NCBI GenBank assembly: GCA_022385805.1
Contig: MU277712.1
Coordinates: 1-64,000 of the forward strand
DNA: 64,000 nt
Reading direction: 5' to 3'
Source of the DNA: Pilatotrama ljubarskyi
Taxonomy: Eukaryota; Basidiomycota; Agaricomycetes; Polyporales; Polyporaceae
A program made the translations under genes and the position numbers. The stretch's first letter is position 1; each line of letters starts with the position of its first letter. Below are positions 36,951 through 47,678 of the stretch, piece by piece. The notes beneath the pieces are model-generated. The model was not told where the DNA came from. It searched no databases and worked only from the letters and a program-made list of their open reading frames with translations.

Positions 36951-39041
36951 CTAGGGCGCTGCGGCTTCAGTGGCCACGCCAAGTTCGCGCAGAACCTCGT
37001 CCGTAGCGGCATTGGACCCCACGTGATACGGCACCTTGGCTTTGAAGCGATCTGCAACCTCTTCCGCATCGGCCCTCCGTTTATCGAGCAGCAGCCGGCG
37101 CATTACACCAGTGTAAACGAAGACCAGCGTCTGCGTGCGGGGCGAACGCGAGTCCTTAGTGACACGATCGCCCTCGTCTATCTGCTCCTCGAAGAAATCC
37201 AACATAGGGGTCGGAGGGCTGTCGGAGGGTAGGTGGCGGAGTGAGGAGACGAAGGCCGGAAAGACCTCGTAGTTGGGCTCGAAACCCAAGTGATACATGT
37301 CGAGTATGACGCGCGAAGAGACCCGGGGGAGCTCGACACGCTCGAAAGCGCGCATGAACACGGCGAAGTGGCAGGTATCGAACAGAGAAGGAGGAGGGAT
37401 AGTGCGGTGCTCCTCGAGGTCTGCGTTCGGTTCGATGGGGGGCTGGGAGGAGACGAAGGGGACCGAAGACACAGGAAGCTCGCGGGACGTCGCGACATTC
37501 CTCAAGAACTGTATGTACAGCCGCTGCACTTGCGATCGAGTACGGGCCCTTTCGACGAAGGCGTCCCACATGAGGAGCGTGTGCCAGGCAGATGGGGCGA
37601 GTTTCCGGCGAATGAGTTGGCGCCATGGCACAGGACCGCTAAGACGAACGTCAAGCTGGATGCGGGGGACGCCGACCACATGGAAATGAGACTCGAACAC
37701 CTGCACCAACGTGGTGAGCGCACTGTCGGAGGTCCGATAGCGTAGCAGTTCCGCGGAGGCCCACTGTGCGTAGAGCTTCTCATGCTGGTAAGCTCGAGCA
37801 CGGAGTCGACTCACAAACTGGTAGGTCGTGACCAACCGCCAGAGCTGCTCTGCCGATACGAGCGATTTTCCTTTGGCGGAGGAACGCTTCAGAGACCGCG
37901 GAATCTTGACCCACGGTGGAGAACTCCCAGGAAAGAGGCCCGCTGAAGGCGGCCACGTGCCTGGGGAATCGGGTTTGACGGTGACGTGCATATGTTCATG
38001 AGAAGAGCACGCCTCCCCTGTCAGATCCTCCGGAAGTTCTGACTCCCCGTCTTGTAATCTGCGGATGCGCGCGACCATCGCAACGGCCTCGGCGTTTGGT
38101 TCGCGCCTGAACAGCCTGGAAAGTGCGCCGCACGCGGATTGTCTAATGCGCATGCCCCGAGAGCGCGCCAGATGCAGCAGGCCCATGGCAGACGAGGTCC
38201 TCCCAGTATCAGCGAGCTCTTTGATCGCGGAGCTATACCACACTGGAAATTTATCGTTGAGAAGTTGATCCAAGAGGTCTCTAGGATGACGGTTATCTTC
38301 AACCAGCGACATTTCGTAGTTCCATGCGGTGGTACAGAACTCTTCCAGGAAGCGTAACGCGACCCGAGCGCTCCCGTATCGAGTAATTGCGGGGATTGTT
38401 TCCTCGGCCACCAGGCGAGCATAGCCCTTGGAAGCAGCGAGTAGAGCGAACCGTATGAGGAGAGGAACGTCGGGCGCTGGGTCCTCGCGAAGAGTCTCTG
38501 CGAAGACGCTGTGGATCGACCGCTCCGCATCGTGAATCTCCGTCCTTGGAGGGAAGAGTGACCACCACTGCACAAAGGCTTCCGTTCTTTCCTGCGGAGT
38601 GAGGCTTCGGTCGCGGAGAGCTTGGCAAGCGGCGAAGTGGTACACGGGATGCTGCACGACCCCGACTCCCATCTGAACGAGCTCGCTGTGGACTCGCGTG
38701 GCGTCCCGGTACTTGCCCGCCTTCACCAGCTCTTTGAGTAACATGCTTGGGTGGTCCGTGACGGAGTCCACGGGGTAGAGCGCTGTATATCCCTCGGTGC
38801 CTCCCGCGGCTTCGTGGTACTCCTGGCTGGCATCTTCGAATAGCGTAGCGTCCGGTGCGCTCTCGGGGTATGGATAGGCCTTGACTTGTCGCATTGCAGG
38901 GGTCTCCGTCGTAAGTGGAGGGGTGCTAAGGAACTTTTTGCGAGTCCAGCTGCCTGATTTGACGAGGCCGTCCCAGCGGAGACGGACGCGGAGGAGTGCG
39001 TGCCATGGATGGTGGGCAAGCACCCATGATGCCATGGACAA
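36951..39041 (-). CDS. Large uncharacterised protein, probably mitochondrial
   Basis: One uninterrupted 696-codon frame, unusual in this intron-rich window. The N-terminal 40 residues are rich in Arg, Lys and Trp and nearly lack acidic residues (LLRVRLRWDGLVKSG, WTRKKFL), which suggests a mitochondrial presequence. The body is helical, with segments such as LLKELVKAGKYRDATRVHSELV and ELADTGRTSSAMGLLHLARSRGM that resemble degenerate helical-repeat (PPR/TPR-like) units. No complete repeat series can be demonstrated by eye. I infer a mitochondrial RNA- or translation-related helical-repeat protein, at low certainty. It starts 181 bases from the divergent SWI3-like gene, so the two share a promoter region. 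Confidence 0.7.
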   Translation of the reverse strand: MSMASWVLAHHPWHALLRVRLRWDGLVKSGSWTRKKFLSTPPLTTETPAMRQVKAYPYPESAPDATLFEDASQEYHEAAGGTEGYTALYPVDSVTDHPSMLLKELVKAGKYRDATRVHSELVQMGVGVVQHPVYHFAACQALRDRSLTPQERTEAFVQWWSLFPPRTEIHDAERSIHSVFAETLREDPAPDVPLLIRFALLAASKGYARLVAEETIPAITRYGSARVALRFLEEFCTTAWNYEMSLVEDNRHPRDLLDQLLNDKFPVWYSSAIKELADTGRTSSAMGLLHLARSRGMRIRQSACGALSRLFRREPNAEAVAMVARIRRLQDGESELPEDLTGEACSSHEHMHVTVKPDSPGTWPPSAGLFPGSSPPWVKIPRSLKRSSAKGKSLVSAEQLWRLVTTYQFVSRLRARAYQHEKLYAQWASAELLRYRTSDSALTTLVQVFESHFHVVGVPRIQLDVRLSGPVPWRQLIRRKLAPSAWHTLLMWDAFVERARTRSQVQRLYIQFLRNVATSRELPVSSVPFVSSQPPIEPNADLEEHRTIPPPSLFDTCHFAVFMRAFERVELPRVSSRVILDMYHLGFEPNYEVFPAFVSSLRHLPSDSPPTPMLDFFEEQIDEGDRVTKDSRSPRTQTLVFVYTGVMRRLLLDKRRADAEEVADRFKAKVPYHVGSNAATDEVLRELGVATEAAAP

Positions 39042-39222
39042 ACGTCAAGAGCTCTAGCAGCCAGCCGGTGGGCACCCAGAAGCAGTCGATGTCGTCGCTG
39101 TCGCGAGAGAGTTCGTCGTCGAGGTAAAGCGTCGAGGACCGGAGTGTCAGAGTGACAAAACCGGTCGTGCACGGGCGCCTACCGCGCTGTGCTGCTTGCC
39201 TCGAACTTCCACCTGTCTCACC

Positions 39223-41664
39223 ATGTCCTCGCCGAAACGCACGGCGTCGCCGCCACCCGCCTCGTCCGAGGCCAAGCGCATACGCCTCACCGTAAATCAG
39301 GGAGTTACGCCCGTCGACCCTGAAAACGCGGCCGGAAAGCGCAGCGAACTCGAACCGATACAGGGTGGCGACATCGGCAACCTGCCACCCGCGCCCGCGG
39401 GGTCCTCGACGGAGCCGGCCAGCGCGGTCCCAGCGCGTCTTCTCAAGGCTGAGGGTGACGGAGAGGGCGGGGACGACAGCGGAGACGTGTCCATGGCGGA
39501 GGGCGGAGATGCCGCTGACGAGGAGGCCGAGTCCGCGGACGAGAACGACGATGAAGACCCCGCCCAACTCGAGGCTACGCGACTGCGCCTTGAAGAGCAA
39601 GCACGCAAGTATCTCGCTGCTCAGACGCACGAAGTCATCATCCCCTCCTACGCGGCCTGGTTCGACATGTCAAAAATACACCCCATCGAGCGGAGGGCGC
39701 TGCCCGAGTTCTTCAACTCGCGACACCGGTCCAAAACTCCCGCGATCTACAAGGACTACCGCGACTTCATGATCAACACATACCGTCTCAGGCCGTCGGA
39801 GTATCTTACCGTGACCGCGTGCAGGAGGAATCTTGCGGGAGACGTGTGCGCGATTATGCGTGTCCACGCATTCCTCGAGCAATGGGGGCTGATCAACTAT
39901 CAGGTGCGGTTATTTCCTCCTGATTTCTTCCTAGAGGAGGTTCCGTGTCTCCAAACTGGCGATGCTATGCTTGCGGGGGCCTGTATGCCTGAAATCAATT
40001 ACGACATCACCCTACACTTCATATTCTCAGCATCGTTACGTTGCCCATGCGAACTATGGGAGCATATGTACGGACTCACGCTACTAAATATGCGCTGCTC
40101 GATGATTCACAGCGCACTACGCCAGTCTAGGCCCCGATGCTGACGCACTTCACAGATTGACCCTGACCAGCGACCCGCTGCGCTTGCCCCTCCGTTCACG
40201 GGTCATTTCCGTGTCATCCTAGACACACCTCGCGGTCTTCAGTCTCTCCACCCCGGAACCAGGCCAAAGGAGCCGAACGCCCAAACCGCCGTGAATGGCG
40301 CTATGAAACCTTCCTCTACCCCCACTCCTGCATCCCTCGAACTCCGAAACTCAATATACCAGACCTCCGCCAAGGCTTCTCGTCCCGTTTCCGCCGGAGA
40401 GGCCTCCGCTCTCGCAAACGGCGCGAACGGTGTCTCCGGCGATAACCCCACCACCATCAAGTACCAGTGCGACACGTGCGGTGTCGATTGCACGTCCGTG
40501 CGGTACCATTCGCTCAAGCAGAAGAACTTCGAGCTGTGCCCACCTTGTTACCTTGACGGCCGCTTCCCATCCCACATGTACAGCGGTGATTTCGTCAAGC
40601 TCACCAGCGCAACCGGTGCCAATGGCGTACACCAGGCGGCTGGAACCACCGCGGATGACGACTGGACGGACCAGGAGATTCTGCTCCTGCTCGAGGGTGT
40701 TGAGATGTACGACGACGACTGGTCCGCGATCGAGGAGCACGTCGGGACTCGCACCGCACAGCAGTGCATTCGGAAATTCCTGCAGCTGCCTATCGAGGAC
40801 CCGTACGTCTCCGCCGAGGGTGACCTGGGACCCTTGCGATATGCGCGTGTGCCGTTTGAACAGGCGGACAACCCCGTCATGAGCGTGGTGGCTTTCCTCG
40901 CTGGCGTCATCAGCCCCGGAGTGGCGGCGGAGGCCGCGAAGACTGCTCTCCACGAGCTCACGGACGGCGACAAGAAGGAGGCAACAGCCGAGGGTCGGGA
41001 GAAGCAGGCGACCGAGGGCGAGGCGAAGCCTACGGAGGGCGACGAGAAGAAGGATGAGGAGAAGATGGACGAGGACAAGCCAAAGGAGGACGCCAGCGCG
41101 GACAAGCCCAGTGAGACCGCGCCGTCGACGGAGGGACAGCCACCGCAATCCGACGAGATGCAAGTCGACTCGCACGCGGGTGGCGACTCCCAGGCGCAGA
41201 GAGCGGCGAGGGCAATTCCCCACTCCAAGGTTGTTCGCGCCGCAGATCTTGCCCTCAAGTCTGCGTCGAAAGCCGCGGGTGCGCTCGCCGACGCGGAGGA
41301 CCTCCAGATCCGCTCGACGCTCGCGTCGCTCATCAAGCTCACGCTCACTAAGCTGGAGCTGAAGACGGCGCAGTTTGAGGAACTCGAAGAGCTTCTTGAG
41401 GACGAGCGCAAGAGCCTGGAGAGCGCGCGCATGGCGCTGGTCAACGAGCGCGTCAACCTGAAGCGGCTTCTCGACAACGTCAAGAGCGAGCTCGCCAAAC
41501 ACGGCGCGACGCCGAACGGGGGCCTCGCGAACGCGGTGTCGCAGGCGCAGGCTGGGTTGGCGACCAGTGGGCAGGGGACGAAGGTGAGCGAGGTACAGGG
41601 CGGGGCGCCGACGGAGGGCGACATGGGCCCCGTGAGCGGCGGGAGCGTCGCACAGTTGAGCTAA
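39223..41664 (+). CDS. SWI3: SWI/SNF-RSC chromatin-remodelling subunit (Swi3/Rsc8 type)
   Basis: Two exons, 39223-39903 and 40156-41664; 729 aa. Domain order is diagnostic. An acidic N-terminus is followed by a SWIRM domain ([19 protein letters not shown] ... [22 protein letters not shown] ... [10 protein letters not shown]). Next comes a ZZ-like zinc motif (CDTCG ... CPPCY), then a SANT domain ([20 protein letters not shown] ... [14 protein letters not shown]), a Lys/Glu-rich linker and a C-terminal coiled coil ([19 protein letters not shown]) used for dimerisation. The protein is nuclear and forms the core scaffold of SWI/SNF or RSC remodellers; fungi such as yeast have two paralogs and I cannot say which complex this serves. 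The start at 39223 has the context CTCACCATG. The intron is 252 nt, four times the local norm. Confidence 0.92.
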
Positions 41665-42077
41665 TTATCTGCAGTCGTGGACCAATATGTTTTCTAGTTT
41701 CGCTGTCCTAATGTCTTCTCAGCTCGTCCTTGCTCCGTAACTATGTTTCATGTAAACTCTGCTTGCGAGCCTATACATTATTGTGTTGTACTCTTGCAAC
41801 GCCCCGCCTGCGTCGATGTGATCGTTCTGGTAGTCGACCAACCCATCCAGTCTCGGGAAGGGTATTGTATCTCTCAAGACGATCGCCTTGAAGGGCAAAG
41901 CCTTCGAGATCCGCACTGTCGTCATAGGCAGGGTCAATCCTGTCAGAACCATGCATTTCGAGGAGCTAAGAGGGAAGGGCACGTCCAAGAGGTGGACCTA
42001 TAATGTACAACAAGCTGACGGGTCTATATACTAGAAGAAGGTCCGGCCCAAACGAGCCTTTAGCTACTACGGGTGCG
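41665..42077. other. Convergent intergenic region
   Basis: 3' flanks of the SWI3-like and DUF6533 genes. Nothing else seen. Confidence 0.6.
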
Positions 42078-44034
42078 TCATGCGAACCCAGAAGTGGCCG
42101 ATTCAGACTGGCTCTCGCTCCTCCGGCGATTTGACCAATCGCACAACTCCATGCGCTGCCCGGGAGTGGTTCCGCCAGCAGCCTGTAGTCCGGCGAGATC
42201 GAGACGAAGTGACATGCGCGTAGGGACGAGCTCGATGGAGTCCATCCGACGAGGCAGCGACATCCGCGGCGGTTCCAGCGAATCTGGGCTGTCGAGGTAG
42301 GTTTCAGACTTGGGTTCGTCGTGGATCGCCGAGGCGTGGATGGAAAGCAGCGTCAGGTCCTGCCGCTCGCGCTGGGCTGCCACTTTCCGCACGCTCAGCA
42401 AGAGGTGACAGCCCTTCATGCATGGCCTGTCGTGAGTGACGGCAGATGGCGCGAGTTTCGAAGCGAACTCACGGAGTACGAGAAGACAGCGGAAATCCAT
42501 CTGCATCTCCATGTTAGCCGTTGTGACTGATCTGGCATAAGCTGCGACTTACGTTGCTGTTACGCTGGACAGGCTGCTGATGCCCAGGAGTTGGGCGATA
42601 GTACATACGAGCATGAATGCTGTCGAAAGCGGCTGCAAGTTCAGTGACTACATTTGCGGCTCTCAACGATGCACTGACCGAATGCGCTGTACAGCCCGAC
42701 GTCAGTCACAGGCTTGAACGCGGCTCATGGGGACCACTTACATGGCGAAGTAAACACTGCCGTCACGGAAAAGACGGTATATTAGCGGCGTGTGGTCCAG
42801 TGGTCCGTATGATATACACTTGGCGGCGTTTAGGCAAAATAACAGGGCTGATCCGCCGCGTTTAAAACAGGAATAAGGAGAAGGGCAGCCGCGCTCACAT
42901 TCGAATGTCAGAACAGGGATCCTATAGGACGATGAGTTGCGTCCGATGGCCGAACCAGTCCTGCGTTACGTACCAGCATAACTTGTACAGGTAGAGATCC
43001 GTAGGGTAGAAGCACCCTTTGAACGGCCACTCCGGCGGAAATGATCGCAGCTCGGCGTATACTCGAGGATAAGTGAGCCCGCTGATGATTGCCGCAGTCT
43101 GCTTCGGGTAAGGGCACTGCAATGGACACGCTGCCAAATAACATACCCCAACCTCCGCTACATAGGAGGGCTTCAGTGATACATTTACGCATGTGGACAG
43201 TTATGACTTACCCATGAAGGCAGCGGCAAGAACCGTACGAACTACAAGCATGTAAGCTTCTCGACGCTACGATGGACCGCGACGCTACGATGGACCGCGA
43301 CGCTACGATGGACCGCGACGCTACGATGGACCGTTTGTCCCTCACCTGTTCTGGACCTCCCGTACAAAGCGTCTATTCTCAGCATCAAGCTCAGTTCGAT
43401 GCTCAAGATCAGACACGCCAGAAGAGTAAGCGAAGCCAGGAGGCTGTCGAAACAACTGAGAGACTGAGTCAGGCGATAGCCCGAAGCGATAGGACAGGTT
43501 ACACCATACAATATTGGCAGCAGATCCGTAGCGAGAATGCTGCACGATCATATCAGCATCATGATAGAAGTTGCAAGGTGAATCAGCAGCCGGAAAAAAA
43601 TCCTTGGAGAGTAGGACGACAGGACAGTCGTCGACGTGAGGATATCTCACTCACAATTGCCCGAATAAACCGACATATCTGGAGACGAGATAGAGAATCT
43701 TAGGGAGTGTATTGGCCGATCTGTGCAGGCTTGTCAAGACTGCGCTCGGAAAGGCTCGATTCATCGCTCACCTCCACACAAACTCCACCTGAGGTGCAGT
43801 TCAAAGTCGCATGATCATCGGTGAGTTTTAACTTCTGCAGTGAGAAGCATTCTGGGCGCCCACCTCCTGGTCGAACGTGGTCAGGAGATCGTACAGCAGC
43901 CACACAGACGAGGCGACTGGATGGGCGAAGAGTCAGTGTTCTTCCTCTTCTCCTCTCGCCTCCTTGGACGCACGTGAATGGATCGTCTGCCGATGAGCTA
44001 TACTTGCGAAGTATAGAACATCGCCCTTGCTCAT
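42078..44034 (-). CDS. DUF6533-domain multispanning membrane protein
   Basis: Thirteen exons: 44034-43974, 43916-43864, 43788-43772, 43720-43655, 43539-43346, 43241-43212, 43130-42974, 42921-42899, 42847-42742, 42686-42679, 42619-42553, 42500-42473, 42413-42078; all phases close, 381 aa. The N-terminal DUF6533 signature is clear: SVWLLYDLLTTFDQEVEFVW, then LPKILYLVSRYVGLF, and ELSLMLRIDALYGRSR at the end of exon 5. Later helices include LLFCLNAAK, RLFRDGSVYF and FMLVCTIAQLLG, and the family's closing GCHLLLSVRK motif starts exon 13. About seven membrane helices precede a cytosolic serine-rich tail. These proteins are abundant in mushroom-forming fungi and have no known function. Exons 3 and 10 are only 17 and 8 nt. 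Confidence 0.8.
43263..43334. repeat. 18-bp tandem repeat, four copies
   Basis: Four head-to-tail copies of GACGCTACGATGGACCGC, the last differing in its final base. The array fills most of intron 5 (43345-43242) of the DUF6533 gene. A short plus-strand frame translating it as repeated MDRDAT is a by-product. Confidence 0.95.
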
Positions 44035-44763
44035 GTGCGCCAAGTCGTAACGCTGAATCGACCAAGAAGTCCGCAACTATGCCAGCTCATGCGGACAGTG
44101 ATAGAGGCGGCAGGAGAATGAGGAGAGGCCCTGAGGTCGACGTCGAGGTTGACGATGGCGGCCCATAATAAAGTTGGACATCTAGCCGGCCTAAGCGAGG
44201 TCCACCCTCGTACCTAGCTAAATTTGGTAACATTGTTATTCGACGTCTCCGGCCATTTAATTTTGCCTCCATCACTCATCCGCCTGCTCGTGCCAGCCTC
44301 TTTTGCAAAGAAAAGGACTACTGCGAGCCAAATTGATCGTGATAGTATTACTGATGTCGTAGACTTGAGATGGCCTTCGTCTGCATCGGCCGTTCTCTGG
44401 GCTTCGTGGCAGGGCTGATAGAACGAATCCACGCTCCGAGTATAAATCAGCGCCCCGCCTGCGTCAACTCCACATGTAGCTATCTCGCCATTAGGACTGG
44501 ACGCCCAGTACGACTGAGGAGCACACCACTTCGGAAGTCGTAGTGAGGCTACCTTAAAGTCGTGAATCTCGCTCGAGGTTCAGTCAAGACACGGTTCACG
44601 TTGCCCCCGTGCCTAGTTTTCTCACGGATTGTAATACGGCTGTCGTTTACGGGAGACTATCTGACACGATGTCCAGACACGCTACCGGGAGCGCCGCACA
44701 GGCAATTCCAAGTCAATTCAGAGACCTCCTGACTTCCATCGAAGAACGTGCCTTCGGCGCCAC
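44035..44763. other. Intergenic region
   Basis: Between two same-strand genes. It contains the DUF6533 promoter; no other gene recognised. Confidence 0.6.
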
Positions 44764-46002
44764 TCATCCTCGCCAGACGGCCGGACCAGCTACGACAGAC
44801 GCTGTCAGGTTCCACATGCAATGCCTTGGACGTGAGCGATGGACTCACGAGATGTGTACCCTGGATAGTTGGCAGGCAAGTCGTAGATGTTTATCAGGAT
44901 GCCTGGTTCGTACTAGAGCAGATGAAGTGTCAGCGAGTACTGCGACCTCAGCTCCCGAACTGACAAGGACGTACGCCAGTGTAAACGCCCGGAATGGAGA
45001 CGAGCGGTCCAGGCGTCCCATTACCGCCGTTTACCACATTCAGTTGAGCGCAACCGAGATAGAACTGGGCTCCGCCGACGCTAGAAGCGACATGAAGAGC
45101 AATCTGGCATGTTCTCACGTTGGTAAGACAATCCCTTGGAATCCGGAAATGCCAAACAAAGGTTACCTGCTCTGCGCGCACCAGGTACTGCCCACTTGGA
45201 AGGCTCTTTGGAATAGTGAAGGTTATTTCGTCCATGGCTGGACACGCCTGCGTCAGGAGGCGGAATGAGGTATGTTGCGTGAGTGATGCTTACTCTGTGA
45301 CGGGAAGACGAGCTGCCCATTCTCGAACACCGGAGGGTCCTCCCAGATCTTGAACCAAGTCCTACCGGTACCGGCTTCCGGACTGTTGGCGGCGGGAGAG
45401 GCAGGAGTCATGTATGCCGAGAAGTACTGAGTAAGGCACATGTCATGAGCCATGGCTTGGACTGAGTAGAAGCCATCAACCTACCCCTGGGTGATAGAAA
45501 GCATTGTCCTATGCCGATTGAGCACAAGAGAATAGTATTATAGGCTGTATATCTCACCGCTGTGAAGGAGGCGATTAGTTATGGAGGTTTGCTAAGTGTG
45601 CTGCCCACATTACCTTTGAATCCAATCGTTGAGCCAGCCTCAACCGTAGCGATGGAAGTCTGACCAGGCGTCGCGTTCATGTCGAGCTCATAGCAGCGGA
45701 ACTCAGTCGAGTTGACGTCTGTGATCTGATGCCGAGGTCCCGAGAGCCTTCAGTAATCATCTTGAACTCCCAGCAGTGATTGAGCCTTTACGTACGGGTG
45801 CATTGGTGTAGTGATTCTGGGTTGTCCGGACGTAGAGCCAATCCGCGTTCGTCGTACCGTTGACGATCAGGTCAGGGAGCGTGTCTGTCATGATCATTGT
45901 CAGCGCCATGCAGCTCTGATTTGGGTGAGAATGCAAGCACTCACAATGTGCAGCGGCGAGCTGAGCGGATGCGATGGTAAGAGCGGCGAGGAAGGTCTTC
46001 AT
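44764..46002 (-). CDS. AA9 lytic polysaccharide monooxygenase (formerly GH61)
   Basis: Ten exons: 46002-45945, 45884-45796, 45725-45614, 45559-45558, 45508-45485, 45426-45294, 45237-45167, 45103-44975, 44912-44849, 44789-44764; 235 aa. A signal peptide [18 protein letters not shown] ends directly before His1 (AHYTLPDL), which forms the copper histidine brace with the His in FYHPGYFSAYM. The axial region shows IALHVASS, then [14 protein letters not shown] with the conserved Gln and Tyr. Further landmarks are [45 protein letters not shown] and the terminal PGPAVWRG. There is no cellulose-binding module. The enzyme is secreted and cleaves crystalline cellulose or related glucans oxidatively. A 2-nt exon (45559-45558) is needed to join GFK to the DN before AFYHPG in frame. 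Confidence 0.93.
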
Positions 46003-46068
46003 CGTGAATGTTCTGTTTGTCACAGGAGAGGCAGACGACCTGCCGTTCATGCTGCCTGGGATCCCTCC

Positions 46069-46075
46069 TTATATA
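46069..46075 (-). promoter_or_regulatory. TATA box of the AA9 gene
   Basis: TATATAA on the minus strand, 67-73 bases upstream of the ATG at 46002. Confidence 0.6.
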
Positions 46076-46602
46076 CCCACAGCATGCCATTGAGAGCATG
46101 GCGATGATCCTGCGTCACCATCAACAGAGAGTCCGTTAGCAAAGCAAGTCCGTCAGTATACCCGAAGTAATTGAACTGACCGCCTGCATGACTGCCGCTG
46201 CAGCGACGACTGGCCCAAAATAACACATGCGGAGCAATTCGACGCAGCCAGGAAACATTGCGCTCTCTAAAATTGGATGAACGTCTAAGTAGAGCTGAAT
46301 GAAGAAAAGCCAGATGACATCACCTTCATGCAGCACGATGGGCACGTAGTCGTGCATCTTCAGCTGCCGATGAGGTATCGGGACCGGCATCGGGAAGATC
46401 GAAAACTCTCGAACACAGGAATGGTGTTTCGCATCAGTTGCCCCGCAAAAGCTGCTCCGGGGCGTCCTCCAGTTCTGCGGTGCCGAGAGGTAGAGCGATC
46501 AATACGGCCCCGAACTACCTCCGCTGTTTAGACGACAGTTCGTCCGTCCACCGCCCTAGAATAATCTGGGACGTGCTATTATTAGTAGAGCTGGCTGCTG
46601 CT

Positions 46603-46976
46603 AGGACCCCCGACAATGGGTGAGGAGGCCTGATCCGGGGTCTCGCGATTTTGGCCAAAACGTCCGTAGGGAACAGGCATCATAAGCGCCCAAATTTGTC
46701 CGGACTGGCACAGGCGTAGGCCCTTTTTTTGGATTAAAAACGTCCGGATGAGCGGGCGCTAGCGGCACAGGCCGGCGGTCCGCCGGTCAGGCGGGCGCCT
46801 AATGCTCCGTCCCGGCCTCCCGGACCCCCGAATCCTGCCTCAATGTCCGGACTTCGCCACAGGCGTTTGGGCGCTAAAATGTCGATTTGTCCGGACTGGC
46901 ACAGGCATAAGCCCTCCGAAAAGGCCTGTTCCGTCCGGACTAAGATCAGGCATACCCACTGATTGTCGGGGGTCCT
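46603..46976. mobile_element. Non-autonomous DNA transposon (MITE), hAT-like
   Basis: A 374-bp element bounded by perfect 15-bp terminal inverted repeats, AGGACCCCCGACAAT at 46603-46617 and its reverse complement at 46962-46976, followed on both sides by further imperfect complementarity. It is flanked by an identical 8-bp direct repeat, CTGCTGCT (46595-46602 and 46977-46984), the target-duplication length of the hAT superfamily. It has no coding capacity. The interior carries five copies of GTCCGGA (46698, 46742, 46845, 46889, 46933) and two near-identical blocks of about 29 bp around the first and fourth. The target repeat is simple-sequence (CTG), so its length is suggestive rather than decisive. 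Confidence 0.8.
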
Positions 46977-47678
46977 CTGCTGCTGTGTCCTTTCAGATGA
47001 TATCCTGAGTTTTAAGCTGGATGACTCACGGCCAGGCAGCGCGATGGCGAGGAGTACAATGCGTGCGTCTGGTACTGCAGGTTTTTCACCGAGCGCCCCG
47101 TTGTGGTAGCAAGTTTATGAACCAAGTGGGTGTGAACGTAAATATCTCAAGTCTTTGGTGCACGTTGGCTGTTGTGTATGGGGTACTCAGTAGCAGCCGA
47201 CGCATCGGTCAGTGACAGAGAGATCGCGAGGTGAGTCGGAGCCCGGCGGTCCGCGTCCGCTATAATCAAGTACTGTAGTAGGAAGCGCCCATGCAGGAGG
47301 CAGCGGGCGTTGCAAATACGGTACAGTAGTCCGCGCGTGGCCGAACGTACCCAGACTGTAACTATGTCAGTTGTCACGCGTTCTTTAGGAAGATTGCGGA
47401 CAGATTCTTTGCAACGGCATGGAAGTATCGGCTGGATATGTATGGTATTATGTTGCCATCAGAAGGCATCCGAGACGGTACGAGACATGGTAGCCATAAA
47501 TCCTGATCGTAGAGCCATAACATCGTCTGTGTGGGACACGTAGTAAAGACTGTACAATTTAGAGATGTAGTGTTCGTGTGTATCGGCCGGACAATTCAAT
47601 TCTTTCAGTAGCTGCCTGCGCTAGCCAACCGGCGACATAGGCCCCACTACTTCACCCGGAAGACGGTCCAGGGACTAT

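Larger units (their letters stand above)
46003..47678. other. Intergenic region containing a MITE
   Basis: Promoter of the AA9 gene, the MITE at 46603-46976 and the 3' flank of the kinase gene. No other gene is supportable. Confidence 0.6.

Noticed and set aside
40351..41624. Long antisense frames (over 350 codons) opposite the SWI3-like gene
   Set aside because: They are shadows produced by GC-rich codon bias. The sense strand has three recognisable domains.
42787..42855. tRNA-like sequence (A-box-like TGGTCCAGTGG and complementary GCGGCG/CGCCGC ends)
   Set aside because: No T-arm stem forms, and the segment is the coding exon 42847-42742 of the DUF6533 gene.
43272..43703. Plus-strand frame with repeated MDRDAT
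   Set aside because: It translates the intronic 18-bp minisatellite and exons of the minus-strand DUF6533 gene.
46136..46390. 84-codon minus-strand frame upstream of the AA9 gene
   Set aside because: No start context, splice partner or family landmark; probably chance.
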